Below, one piece after another: positions 27,959 to 36,984 of a stretch of 47,698 bases of DNA (positions within the stretch are counted from its first letter, which is position 1; each line of letters opens with the position of its first letter). Origin of the DNA: Candidatus Gallimonas faecavium (GTDB lineage: Bacteria; Bacillota; Clostridia; Christensenellales; Borkfalkiaceae); NCBI GenBank assembly GCA_904391375.1, contig CAJFMF010000002.1:1-47698 (forward strand), written 5' to 3'. The notes beneath the pieces are model-generated. The model saw only the letters and a program-made list of their open reading frames with translations. It had not been told where the DNA came from and did no database searches. A program made the translations under genes and the position numbers.

Positions 27959-29028
27959 GCGTCGTCCTCCGAATGATGCAGCTTGACGGCATCGGCGACC
28001 GAACGGCGATGGTCTTCCGTAATGGCCGCATAGTGTTTTCGCGTCGTATTGACGTCACGGTGACCTAAAACGTCCGCCACGACATAGATATCGCCCGTCT
28101 CACGATAGAGCGCCGTACCGTAGGTAGAACGAAGCTTGTGCGGTGTTATCTTCTTGAGCGGGGTTACGATTTTCGCATATTTTTTGACAAGATTTTCTAC
28201 GGCACGCACGGAAATTCGTCTGTATTGCAGGGAAAGAAAGAGGGCATGTTCTTCCGGCGGTACCTTTGTATCGTTCTCCTTTTGCGCAAGGTAAGCGCCG
28301 AGAGCGTCTCCGACTTCCTCCGAAAAATAGAGAATCGCCTGGTTTCCGCCTTTGCGCGTCACGACAAAGGAATTGTTGGAAAAATCAATGCTCTCATTGT
28401 TTAATCCGACCAATTCGGAAATACGGATCCCCGTCCCCAAAAAGAGCGTGAGAATGGCACAATCGCGGACTTTGGTCTTTTCATGATAGCCTGCCGCGTG
28501 CGAAGAAAGTCCGTCTCCGTACTCTGCGGTATCCAGCAGGGTAGAGACCTCATCTCCTTCCAGCCGAATGATTTCTTTTTCGTGAAGTTTCGGCGTAGCG
28601 ACTTTCGTCGACTGATTGACTTCGATCAAGCCCTTGTTGAAGAAATATTTGAACATGGAGCGCACCGAAGAGAGCTTGCGAGCCTTGGCGCGTTCGTCGC
28701 AGGAGAGGTGCTTGTCCCCAAACCGATAGTTGGAGAGATAGCTCAGATAAATTTCAAGATCGGTATCGGTAACAGACTCCAGATCCTCCAAAGAAAGCGT
28801 GCCGACTTCCTTCTTCCCGCGGAATTTTTTTCGCACTAAAAAGTCAAAGAAAATCCGCAGATCGTAGCAATAATTGAGCCTTGTTAGAACGCTCGTACGC
28901 GACTCGATCCCACGCAGAAAATCCTCGCAGAACGGGGGAAGCTCATCAAGCAGGCGGTCGATCCGATCCATATTCTTAAGATTGCGCTCGCGGTAATAAT
29001 CTGTACCGTTTTTCGGAACTTTACCCAT
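27955..29028 (-). CDS. Tyrosine-type site-specific recombinase (XerC/D-like)
   Basis: Catalytic set: GTGIRISELVGL (R), TRKGG (K), PHKLRSTYGTAL (HxxR), LGHRDVNTTRKHY (H...Y); start MGKVPKNG at 29028. Confidence 0.9.
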   Translation of the reverse strand: MGKVPKNGTDYYRERNLKNMDRIDRLLDELPPFCEDFLRGIESRTSVLTRLNYCYDLRIFFDFLVRKKFRGKKEVGTLSLEDLESVTDTDLEIYLSYLSNYRFGDKHLSCDERAKARKLSSVRSMFKYFFNKGLIEVNQSTKVATPKLHEKEIIRLEGDEVSTLLDTAEYGDGLSSHAAGYHEKTKVRDCAILTLFLGTGIRISELVGLNNESIDFSNNSFVVTRKGGNQAILYFSEEVGDALGAYLAQKENDTKVPPEEHALFLSLQYRRISVRAVENLVKKYAKIVTPLKKITPHKLRSTYGTALYRETGDIYVVADVLGHRDVNTTRKHYAAITEDHRRSVADAVKLHHSEDDA

Positions 29029-29034
29029 GCTCTC

Positions 29035-29064
29035 ATTATAACATATCAGAGCATTCCATGTCAA
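29035..29064 (-). promoter_or_regulatory. Consensus sigma-A promoter of the recombinase-hflX operon
   Basis: Minus strand TTGACA (29064-29059), 18 nt, TATAAT (29040-29035). Confidence 0.88.
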
Positions 29065-29079
29065 TTTTACGAATAGTTA
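29065..29079 (+). repeat. Repeat copy A TTTTACGAATAGTTA
   Basis: 15-bp repeat adjoining recombinase -35 box; identical to copy C. Confidence 0.85.
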
Positions 29080-29357
29080 TAGGGGGGAAAATTTGAAATT
29101 AGAGCAAAGGAGGCCATCAAAGACGTGTTTTAAGCCGTGGGCATTTTATCGTTGGCATATTTATATAACGGCAGTTCAGCAAGGCGGAGGTGACTGTGTT
29201 GCTGGGGACACTGCGAAAGATAGAAAAACCCGCATGGCAGGGCATTTGAGAAAGTTTGCGGAAGAGGAGGATTGCGCAACAAAGCGGGACGGTCTCAAAG
29301 AGAAATTAGAGGCTTGGGAGGTGAAGAGCTTGGGGGAGAACGTTGGCAGATCTTAAA

Positions 29358-29371
29358 CGAACGGTTGTTTG
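29358..29371. promoter_or_regulatory. Possible LexA box
   Basis: CGAACGGTTGTTTG resembles CGAAC-N4-GTTYG. Confidence 0.4.
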
Positions 29372-29422
29372 AGGCTCTGAGATCGTTTCGGGAGAGAAAA
29401 AATCGTCACAGGGGAACATGGA

Positions 29423-29458
29423 TAACTATTCGCAAAATGCAGCTTTTACGAATAGTTA
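29423..29458. repeat. 36-bp inverted repeat with 6-bp centre (copies B and C)
   Basis: TAACTATTCGCAAAA tgcagc TTTTACGAATAGTTA; arms match 14/15. Confidence 0.85.
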
Positions 29459-29553
29459 AGGCAAAAATAAGAAAAAAAGAATATTTGCTGAGTTTCGGAT
29501 ATTTTACAAGCTATTTCAGATTGGATTTTCTTCAGGTTAAATTCCTGCAATAC

Positions 29554-29579
29554 ATCCGCTTTTTTTCGGATATTTTTTT
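29554..29579 (+). terminator. Terminator-like hairpin on plus strand
   Basis: ATCCG CTTTTTTT CGGAT followed by ATTTTTTT; short stem. Confidence 0.45.
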
Positions 29580-29676
29580 CGCAAAATGATTTTTGGAAAT
29601 CGTTTCCTTATGGAAACAAATCCGCTTGAAAATGCTTTCAAAACGCCTCTGTCCATTTTTTATTATGAATTCCATA

Positions 29677-29716
29677 TTAAAAAACGAAAAACGGGATATA
29701 GCTCCCGTTTTTCGTT
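29677..29716 (-). terminator. Intrinsic terminator of the glycogen locus
   Basis: AACGAAAAACGGGA TATAGC TCCCGTTTTTCGTT 14-bp stem; minus-strand T run follows. Confidence 0.88.
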
Positions 29717-29748
29717 ATGGAAAGATTTCCAATAGTATGTCACGCATA

Positions 29749-31575
29749 TTACTTTGTTTTTGTGAATATTCCATAGGAATACGAGGGACATTCAAGCCGA
29801 TCGGAAAAGATTTTCCCGCTCAAATGCTCACAGAACGTTCCTCTCACGTAGATGGAATACTCATTGCTGGAATTATTGACCCAGATATAGACGGTCTGAT
29901 CTGCGCTCCCGCGCTTATAGACAAGGCATCCGCTGTCTGCAAAAACTTCGTCATATTCGCCATCTCGGAAGGCCGCATGAAAGTTTTGACGTAATGCGCC
30001 GAGTTGACGGTAAAATCCGAGCAGATCTTCATCGGTGTGCAGCCAATCAAAACAGCGGCGGCAGAACGGATCGAGGTATCCTTCCATGGCGTTTTCGTCG
30101 CCGTAGTAGATACAGGGAATGCCCGGAAGCGTAAATTGCAGGACGGCGGCCATTTTGACTTTTTGTTTTGCTGCCTCGCGCTCCGATTGCGTCATCGAGG
30201 TAATTGCCATCTCATCCTTACTGGAGCAATTCTTTCCGCCGAAAACCGTTAAAATTCGCGGCGTATCATGCGTCCCGAGGATATTCATGAGACAGTCCAG
30301 CGTGTCTTTCGGGTAATTGTCTATGAGCATATAGAGCGTTTCCCGAAGCTGGGCCGTTTTTCCGGACTGAACAAATCCGATGATCGCATCCTTCAACGGA
30401 TAATTCATGACGCTGTCCAGTTCTTTTCCCTGCAGATATTTCCGACGCTGGCTGTAAGCGATCTTATTGGATGCATCTTCCCAGACCTCGCCGATGATGA
30501 CGGCCTCCGAATCGCCGTTCTTGACCGTAGCACGCAATTTCTCCAAAAAGAAATCGGGAAGCTCGTCAGCAACGTCAAGACGATAGCCGCCAATTCCATG
30601 TGCAAGCCAGTGACGAAGAACGCCGTTTTCTCCGAACACAAATTCCTGATAGGACGGCGACTGCTCGTTGACCGCAGGCAGGGTGTCGATCCCCCACCAG
30701 CTGTCATACGAATCGGGGAAGGTACGGAAGTGGTACCAGTCGGAGTACGGAGAATCCTTGGACTGATAGGCGCCGAGGCTGTCATAGTGTCCGTACTTGT
30801 TGAAGTAACGGCTGTCAGAACCGGTATGATTGAGCACGGCATCCAAGACAATCCGAATGCCGCGTTTCTTGGCTTCGCTGACCAGACGATCGAGATCCTG
30901 CTCTGTCCCGAGCAAGGGATCGATCTTCATATAATCGCCGGTATCATAGCGGTGGTTGGAGTATGCTTCAAAAATCGGATTGCAGTAAAGAACGGTTACA
31001 CCGAGCGAAGCAAGGTAGTCCAATTTCTCGGTTATCCCATTGAGATTGCCGCCGAAAAAGTCATTGTTCAGGACTTTTCCGTATTCGTTCGGACGAAAAG
31101 ACGGCAGTCCGCCCCAATCTCTGTGCAAAATTTTTCCTTTTCCGATCGGAAGATCGCCCGATTTACAGAAGCGGTCAGGAAAAATCTGATACATGACCCC
31201 GCCTTTCATCCAGTCCGGAGTATGATATTGTTCGTCGTAGACGGTAATCTGCCAGCTTGTGAGGTTTGCCTGCGGCATAAACGTACCGTCCCGCAGACTT
31301 CCGCAGCCGAAATATTCATCTCCGATACGGAAATAGTAGAAATACAGCCCGGTCTGAAAAAAGCGGAGCGTGACGGCAAATCCGTTTTCCGTCCTGTGCA
31401 TCGAGAGCGGAATCCGCTCTTTTCCGTCCTGCCAGTAGACGAATCTTGCGTCGAGCTGGCGCGGCATTGCATTTTTCTCATCCCAGTACAGCCGAAATGT
31501 CACCAAACTGCCGCGCGGGAAAGCCCCTGTGCGGCTTTTGCAGGCTTTGTCCAGTGGGTTAAAATAGAAACGCAT
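29749..31575 (-). CDS. GH13 alpha-amylase family (neopullulanase/maltogenic type)
   Basis: GGVMYQIFPDRFC, DFFGGNLNGITEKLDYLASLGVTVLYCNPIFEAYSNHRYDTGDY, GIRIVLDAVLNHTG, GYRLDVADELPD, ILGTHDTPRILT. Confidence 0.94.
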   Translation of the reverse strand: MRFYFNPLDKACKSRTGAFPRGSLVTFRLYWDEKNAMPRQLDARFVYWQDGKERIPLSMHRTENGFAVTLRFFQTGLYFYYFRIGDEYFGCGSLRDGTFMPQANLTSWQITVYDEQYHTPDWMKGGVMYQIFPDRFCKSGDLPIGKGKILHRDWGGLPSFRPNEYGKVLNNDFFGGNLNGITEKLDYLASLGVTVLYCNPIFEAYSNHRYDTGDYMKIDPLLGTEQDLDRLVSEAKKRGIRIVLDAVLNHTGSDSRYFNKYGHYDSLGAYQSKDSPYSDWYHFRTFPDSYDSWWGIDTLPAVNEQSPSYQEFVFGENGVLRHWLAHGIGGYRLDVADELPDFFLEKLRATVKNGDSEAVIIGEVWEDASNKIAYSQRRKYLQGKELDSVMNYPLKDAIIGFVQSGKTAQLRETLYMLIDNYPKDTLDCLMNILGTHDTPRILTVFGGKNCSSKDEMAITSMTQSEREAAKQKVKMAAVLQFTLPGIPCIYYGDENAMEGYLDPFCRRCFDWLHTDEDLLGFYRQLGALRQNFHAAFRDGEYDEVFADSGCLVYKRGSADQTVYIWVNNSSNEYSIYVRGTFCEHLSGKIFSDRLECPSYSYGIFTKTK

Positions 31576-31599
31576 AAGGTGTTCTCGGCAAGTGTTTGA

Positions 31600-34029
31600 T
31601 TACTTATTCAACGGTTTCAGATTCCAGATATTGTTCGCATAGTCGCGGATGCTTCTGTCCGCAGAGAAATATCCCGCAGCGGCAATATTCATGAGCGATT
31701 TGCGGTTCCAGGCCATCTTATCGTTGCGATAGAGATCGTTGACCTTGGCCTGTGTCTTGCGATACGACTCATAATCCGCGAGACACATATACGGGTCGGC
31801 AACCGGAGCATTGCGCAACAGGTAATTTGCGATTTCCGCAAACGAGGTGCCGTTAAATCCGACGATCAGAGACTCTACGATTCTGCGCAGTTCCGGATCC
31901 TGGTTGTAGTAGGCGCTCGAATTGTACCCGCGGGACCAAATTTCGTCCACTTCGTCCGCTTTGAGTCCAAAGATGAAGATGTTGTCCTCACCGACGCGCT
32001 GCGCCATTTCTACGTTTGCCCCGTCCAGCGTTCCGACGGTGAGCGCACCGTTGATCATGAACTTCATGTTGCCCGTACCGGATGCCTCTTTTCCCGCCAG
32101 AGAGATCTGTTCGGAGATCTCGCTTGCCGGCATCAGTGCTTCCGACATCGTGACGTTGTAGTTCTCCATGTAGACGACATTGAGTTTTTCCCGAATGCGC
32201 GGATCGCTCTTTTTGATATCCTCGGAGATAAAGCAGATGAGCTTTATGATCATCTTTGCCATCTCATAGCCTGCAGCGGCCTTTGCACCGAAAATATACG
32301 TCTTCGGCTGAACGTCCAGATCCGGATTTTCGCGCAGAGCATTGTACTCGGCAATGATGTGCAGCGCATTCAGAAGCTGGCGCTTGTACTCATGCATACG
32401 CTTGACCTGGACATCAAAGAGCGTATCGGGGTCGAGAATCACGCCCTGATGTTTTTTGGCAAGTGCGGCAAACTGGCGCTTTTTGATGGCCTTGATCTCG
32501 CCGAGACGGGCCAGAACGCTCGAATCATCCGCGAACTTGCGCAGGCCTTCCAGTTTTTCGGCATCCTTGTCGTATCCGTCGCCGATGCAATCCGTAATGA
32601 GCTCGCACAGCTCGGGGTTCGACTGATTGAGCCAGCGGCGATGCGCAATGCCGTTCGTGACATTGCAGAATTTATTCGGCGTGTACTCGTAGAAGTCACG
32701 GAAAACGCTGTTTTTGATGATGTTGCTGTGCAGTTCGGAAACGCCGTTGACGTTATGCGAACCCATGACGCAGAGATTTGCCATGCGCACGGTGTTGTTT
32801 GCGAGAATCGCCATACGGGAAATGCGGTTCCAATCTCCGGGGAAATGCGTCCAGAGATCTTCGCAGAAACGACGGTTGATCTCTTTGAGGATGTTGTAGA
32901 TACGCGGGACTTTGCGCGAAACAAGATCTTCCGGCCATGTTTCGAGCGCCTCTGCCATCACGGTGTGGTTGGTGTACGCACACGTTGCCGTCGTGATATT
33001 CCATGCGACTTCCCAACTGAAGTAGTTTTCATCGACAAGGATACGCATGAGTTCGGGAATGGCAAGCGCCGGGTGTGTATCGTTGATATGAATCGCCGCC
33101 ATCTGCGGAAGCAGAGAAAGCGAGCCGTAGCGACGTTTATGGTCAGAGATAATACATTGCAAAGACGCCGAAACCAAGAAATATTGCTGTTCCAGACGCA
33201 GGGATTTGCCTTCGTAATGGTTATCGGAGGGATACAGGACTTTGGAAATGAGCTGAGCTTCCGCCTCTTCCCGCATGACTTCCGCGTAATTGCCCTGAGA
33301 GAAGAGTTGCATATCGAACTTCTGAACCGAACGGGCGCGCCACAGACGGAGCGTGCTGACGGAATCGGAATCCTTTCCCGATACCATCATATCATATGCA
33401 ACGGCCTCCACTTCGCGCGCATTGCGATAGATGGTCTCCATGCCGTGATCCGTCCACTTTTCCTCGAGCGTCCCGTCAAAGCGCACGATGAAGTGCTTGT
33501 CGGCGCGTTGAATGAGCCAGGACTCCCCTCCCGGCAGCCATACATCGGGAAGTTCGATCTGCCAGCCGTCGACGATCTTCTGCTTGAAGAGACCGTACTG
33601 ATAGCAGATGGAAAAGCCCATGGCGGGATAATTCTGCGTTGCAAGCCCGTCAAGGAAGCAGGCGGCAAGCCGTCCGAGTCCCCCGTTTCCGAGTCCTGCG
33701 TCCGGCTCTTCCTCGTAGAGCTCTTCCAAAGAGACGTGAAACCCTTTGAGGGCTCCGGAGAGCGCATCGTAGATTCCGAGATTATAGACGCTGTTCTTGA
33801 GCGAACGCCCCATCAGAAATTCCATGCAGAGATAGTAGACGCGCTTTGCCTTTGCCTTCTTGGTGCGCAGATGGAATTTCTGGTGCTTTTCCGCCATGAT
33901 GTCGCGTACGCTCATGACAACGGCACGATAGATCTGGTCGCGCGTAGCTTCCTGGGGAATGACACCGAAATACCGCGACAATTTCCCCGTAATGAGGCGC
34001 TGTGCCTCCTGTTCGGTCAACTTGTTCAT
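31600..34029 (-). CDS. glgP: Glycogen/maltodextrin phosphorylase
   Basis: YLCMEFLMGRSLKNSVYNLG, EEPDAGLGNGGLGRLAACFLDGLA, VQVKRMHEYKRQLLNALH, SLAGKEASGTGNMKFMINGALTVGTLDGANVE. Confidence 0.98.
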   Translation of the reverse strand: MNKLTEQEAQRLITGKLSRYFGVIPQEATRDQIYRAVVMSVRDIMAEKHQKFHLRTKKAKAKRVYYLCMEFLMGRSLKNSVYNLGIYDALSGALKGFHVSLEELYEEEPDAGLGNGGLGRLAACFLDGLATQNYPAMGFSICYQYGLFKQKIVDGWQIELPDVWLPGGESWLIQRADKHFIVRFDGTLEEKWTDHGMETIYRNAREVEAVAYDMMVSGKDSDSVSTLRLWRARSVQKFDMQLFSQGNYAEVMREEAEAQLISKVLYPSDNHYEGKSLRLEQQYFLVSASLQCIISDHKRRYGSLSLLPQMAAIHINDTHPALAIPELMRILVDENYFSWEVAWNITTATCAYTNHTVMAEALETWPEDLVSRKVPRIYNILKEINRRFCEDLWTHFPGDWNRISRMAILANNTVRMANLCVMGSHNVNGVSELHSNIIKNSVFRDFYEYTPNKFCNVTNGIAHRRWLNQSNPELCELITDCIGDGYDKDAEKLEGLRKFADDSSVLARLGEIKAIKKRQFAALAKKHQGVILDPDTLFDVQVKRMHEYKRQLLNALHIIAEYNALRENPDLDVQPKTYIFGAKAAAGYEMAKMIIKLICFISEDIKKSDPRIREKLNVVYMENYNVTMSEALMPASEISEQISLAGKEASGTGNMKFMINGALTVGTLDGANVEMAQRVGEDNIFIFGLKADEVDEIWSRGYNSSAYYNQDPELRRIVESLIVGFNGTSFAEIANYLLRNAPVADPYMCLADYESYRKTQAKVNDLYRNDKMAWNRKSLMNIAAAGYFSADRSIRDYANNIWNLKPLNK

Positions 34030-34096
34030 TGGATGTATACTCCCGTAAAAAAGATTACAACAGAAAAGCTCCCCTCCCGCTTTCGGGTCGAGAGCA

Positions 34097-34148
34097 CAAA
34101 AAGAAGAGGCAAGATAGCTGTAGGGAAAGCGTCTTGCCCTTCTTCCTG
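34097..34148 (-). terminator. Terminator-like hairpin between glgA and glgP
   Basis: Minus strand AAGAAGGGCAAGA-N17-TCTTGCCTCTTCTT then TTTG. Confidence 0.6.
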
Positions 34149-34180
34149 TTTTTGTCAGCCGTATGAGATCGTCGGTTTGC

Positions 34181-35803
34181 TTATTTCAGCATTCCGAGAT
34201 ACAAACCAACATAGTACTTTGCAGAAGTAGCCCAGGAGAAATCCGTGAGCATGGCCTTCTTCTGCAATGCCTTCCACGCTTCCTTGTCCCGATAGACGCC
34301 GATGGCCTCATTGATGACATAGAGCATATCATATGCATTGTAGTCGTGGAAAGTAAATCCGTTCCCGCCCGCACCGTACGGCTGAATGCTGTCCCGCAAA
34401 CCGCCCGTCTCGCGGACGATGGCGACTGTGCCGTAACGGGAAGCGATCATCTGCGAAAGGCCGCAAGGTTCGCTCTTGGAAGGCATCAGGAACAGATCGG
34501 CTCCCGAATAGATCTTGCGGGAAAGATCGGAGTTAAAGGAAATAATGGACACGACCTTTCCGGGATATCTGCGCGCAAGATCGCTGAAATAGTTTTCATA
34601 CGTCGAATCGCCCGTCCCAAGAAGGACAAACTGAACGTCCTGACGCAATACCTGCTCGATGACCTCGCGCACGAGATCAAGCCCCTTATGGGCAACGAGG
34701 CGGGTGATCATGGCAATGATGGGCGTATCGGGCTTCACGGGCAGATTGAGCATCCGCTGCAGCTCCTCTTTGCAGATCGCCTTATTGGAGACATCCTCGG
34801 CGTCATAGTTGGCAAAGAGCGACTTATCCGTCTTGGGATTGTAGTAGTCGACGTCAATGCCGTTCAGGATCCCGCAGAGTTTGAATTCGTTTCTGCGGAT
34901 AATGGCGTCGAGGCCGTGTGCATAATAGGGATCTTTGATCTCTCCTGCGTACGTCGGGCTGACCGTCGAGAAGCGTTCGCTGCACTCGATCGCCCCTTTC
35001 ATGAGGTTGATGCAACGGTCGTACTCGACGAGATAGCGGTAGCGATTGGAAATGCCGAACAGATCTTCGAGAATGTCGAGCGAATATTTTCCCTGGTACT
35101 CGATATTGTGAATGGTGAATACCGAGCGGATGAATTGATATTCGGGACGGAAGCAATAGATCGTCTTGAGATACAGCGCAGCCAAAGCGGCCTGCCAGTC
35201 ATGGCAGTGCAGGATGTCGGGATAGAAGTTGAGGAAGGAGAGAATCTCCATGACACTGCGGCAGAAGAAGGCAAACCGTTCGCCGTCGTCATAGTATCCG
35301 TAGCAGCCGGGGCGCTTGAAATAGTATTCGTTGTCCACGAAGTAGAACTTGACGTTGTCCTTCTCGTATTCAAAGATGCCGCAATACTGATTGCGCCAGG
35401 AGAGCGGAACAAAGATGTTTCCAATGAAGCGGAAATCTTTGCGGTACTCTTTTTTGATGTCCTGATAGAGCGGGACGATGACGCGGACGTCAAAGTTTTC
35501 ATCCTTTGCAATCGCCTTGGAGAGCGAGCCGATGACCTCGGCAAGACCGCCCGTCGCAATGAACGGAGCGGCCTCCGATGCGACGAACATGATCTTCTTT
35601 TTGGGGGCGACCCGGACTTCGGGTTCTGCGACGGGCTCCTCTTTGCATGCGGGAGCGGGCGTATCCACGACTTCCACATCGGGGACATTGACGACCGCAG
35701 CGGATGCGACGCTCTCTTTCTCGACGGGTTCGGCCGCGGGCGCAGTCTGCGCCTTGGGTTTCTTTGCCGTGCTCTTTTTCGTGGTATTCTTGGTAGCTGC
35801 CAT
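34181..35803 (-). CDS. glgA: Glycogen synthase with Lys/Ala-rich N-terminal extension
   Basis: KKKIMFVASEAAPFIATGGLAEVIGSL, HCHDWQAALAALYL, KSEPCGLSQMIASRYGTVAIVRETGGL; SD AAGGAGG before ATG 35803. Confidence 0.97.
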   Translation of the reverse strand: MAATKNTTKKSTAKKPKAQTAPAAEPVEKESVASAAVVNVPDVEVVDTPAPACKEEPVAEPEVRVAPKKKIMFVASEAAPFIATGGLAEVIGSLSKAIAKDENFDVRVIVPLYQDIKKEYRKDFRFIGNIFVPLSWRNQYCGIFEYEKDNVKFYFVDNEYYFKRPGCYGYYDDGERFAFFCRSVMEILSFLNFYPDILHCHDWQAALAALYLKTIYCFRPEYQFIRSVFTIHNIEYQGKYSLDILEDLFGISNRYRYLVEYDRCINLMKGAIECSERFSTVSPTYAGEIKDPYYAHGLDAIIRRNEFKLCGILNGIDVDYYNPKTDKSLFANYDAEDVSNKAICKEELQRMLNLPVKPDTPIIAMITRLVAHKGLDLVREVIEQVLRQDVQFVLLGTGDSTYENYFSDLARRYPGKVVSIISFNSDLSRKIYSGADLFLMPSKSEPCGLSQMIASRYGTVAIVRETGGLRDSIQPYGAGGNGFTFHDYNAYDMLYVINEAIGVYRDKEAWKALQKKAMLTDFSWATSAKYYVGLYLGMLK

Positions 35804-35861
35804 TGATGACCTCCTTATCATTCCCCTATTTGCAACATTTTACTGCGTTCCGGCGAAATTA

Positions 35862-36980
35862 TTACAACATTCTTCCCTTTGCGATGAAATAAGGCAATTC
35901 CTCACAGCCCGCCAGACGGCGCTTGTCGCTGATCGAAACGTTCTTATCGGTGATGACGCAGTCGAGCTGTGCTCCCGCGCCGATCGTGGTATCCTGCATG
36001 ATGATGGAATCGCGAACGACGCTTCCCTTTCCGACCTTTACTCCGCGGAAGAGAATGCAGTTTTCCACCGTTCCCTCGATGATGCAGCCGTCGGAGATGA
36101 GGGAATTTTTGACTTGCGCGCAGTCCGCATACTTGCTCGGAGCGGAATCGCGCACCTTCGTGTAGATGTCGCGGGCGCCGAACAGCTCATCGCGGACATT
36201 TTTATCGAGAAGCTCCATGCTGTGCTGATAGTACTTCTGGAGCGAGTCGATCCCTGCATAATACCCTTCGAACTTATAGCCGTAGATCTTGAGCGTATCG
36301 ACGTTTTTGCTGATGATGTCCTTGCCGAAGCTGGTCAGACCGCGCGTCACCGCATCCTGAATGATGTTGATGAGGAACTCGCGGTTAATGATCATCATGT
36401 TCATGTAGACGTCGTTTTTGGACTTCGCCTTGAGCTTCGGGTTGATCTTGATGCCCGTGACCCGTCCGTCCTCGGCCGCCGAGAGCGTGATATAATAGCC
36501 GGAGTCGACAGGCCCCTCTTCCTCATGATAGATCATCGTGATGTCGGCGTTTTTCTCCTCGTGATAGGCAAGGATCGCCGCATAGTCGATGTGCGCGATT
36601 CCGTCGCAATCGGAGATGACGACATAGTCCTCATTGCGGTGATTGAGGAATCCCGTAATCCCTTTGAGGGCTTCCAGACGGTTGGTGTAAGGAGCGTCCG
36701 TCTCGTCGGAGTAAGGCGGAAGCAGAATAATACCGCCGTCCTTGCGTGCGAGATCCCAGTCCTTTCCGCTTCCGAGGTGGTCGATCAGCGACTGATAGTT
36801 GTATTTTGTGACGACGCCGACCGTCGTGATCCCCGCATTCACCATGTTGGAGAGCGTGAAATCGATGAGACGATACCGTCCTCCGTAGGGCACGGACGCC
36901 ATCGTTCTGTGGCGGGAGAGCTCCGGAATGTTTTCATCGTGTACGTTGGAAAAAATGACTCCCACTGCGGAATTTGCCAT
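35862..36980 (-). CDS. glgD: Glucose-1-phosphate adenylyltransferase-like subunit GlgD
   Basis: MANSAVGVIFSNVHDENIPELSRHRTMASVPYGGRYRLIDFTLSNMVNAGI; paired with glgC. Confidence 0.95.
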   Translation of the reverse strand: MANSAVGVIFSNVHDENIPELSRHRTMASVPYGGRYRLIDFTLSNMVNAGITTVGVVTKYNYQSLIDHLGSGKDWDLARKDGGIILLPPYSDETDAPYTNRLEALKGITGFLNHRNEDYVVISDCDGIAHIDYAAILAYHEEKNADITMIYHEEEGPVDSGYYITLSAAEDGRVTGIKINPKLKAKSKNDVYMNMMIINREFLINIIQDAVTRGLTSFGKDIISKNVDTLKIYGYKFEGYYAGIDSLQKYYQHSMELLDKNVRDELFGARDIYTKVRDSAPSKYADCAQVKNSLISDGCIIEGTVENCILFRGVKVGKGSVVRDSIIMQDTTIGAGAQLDCVITDKNVSISDKRRLAGCEELPYFIAKGRML

Positions 36981-36984
36981 TGTC

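Noticed and set aside
29423-29458. Chromosome dimer resolution site (dif)
   Set aside because: Arms do not resemble the Firmicutes dif consensus (…TTATGTTAA…); kept as a recombinase-site-like repeat instead.
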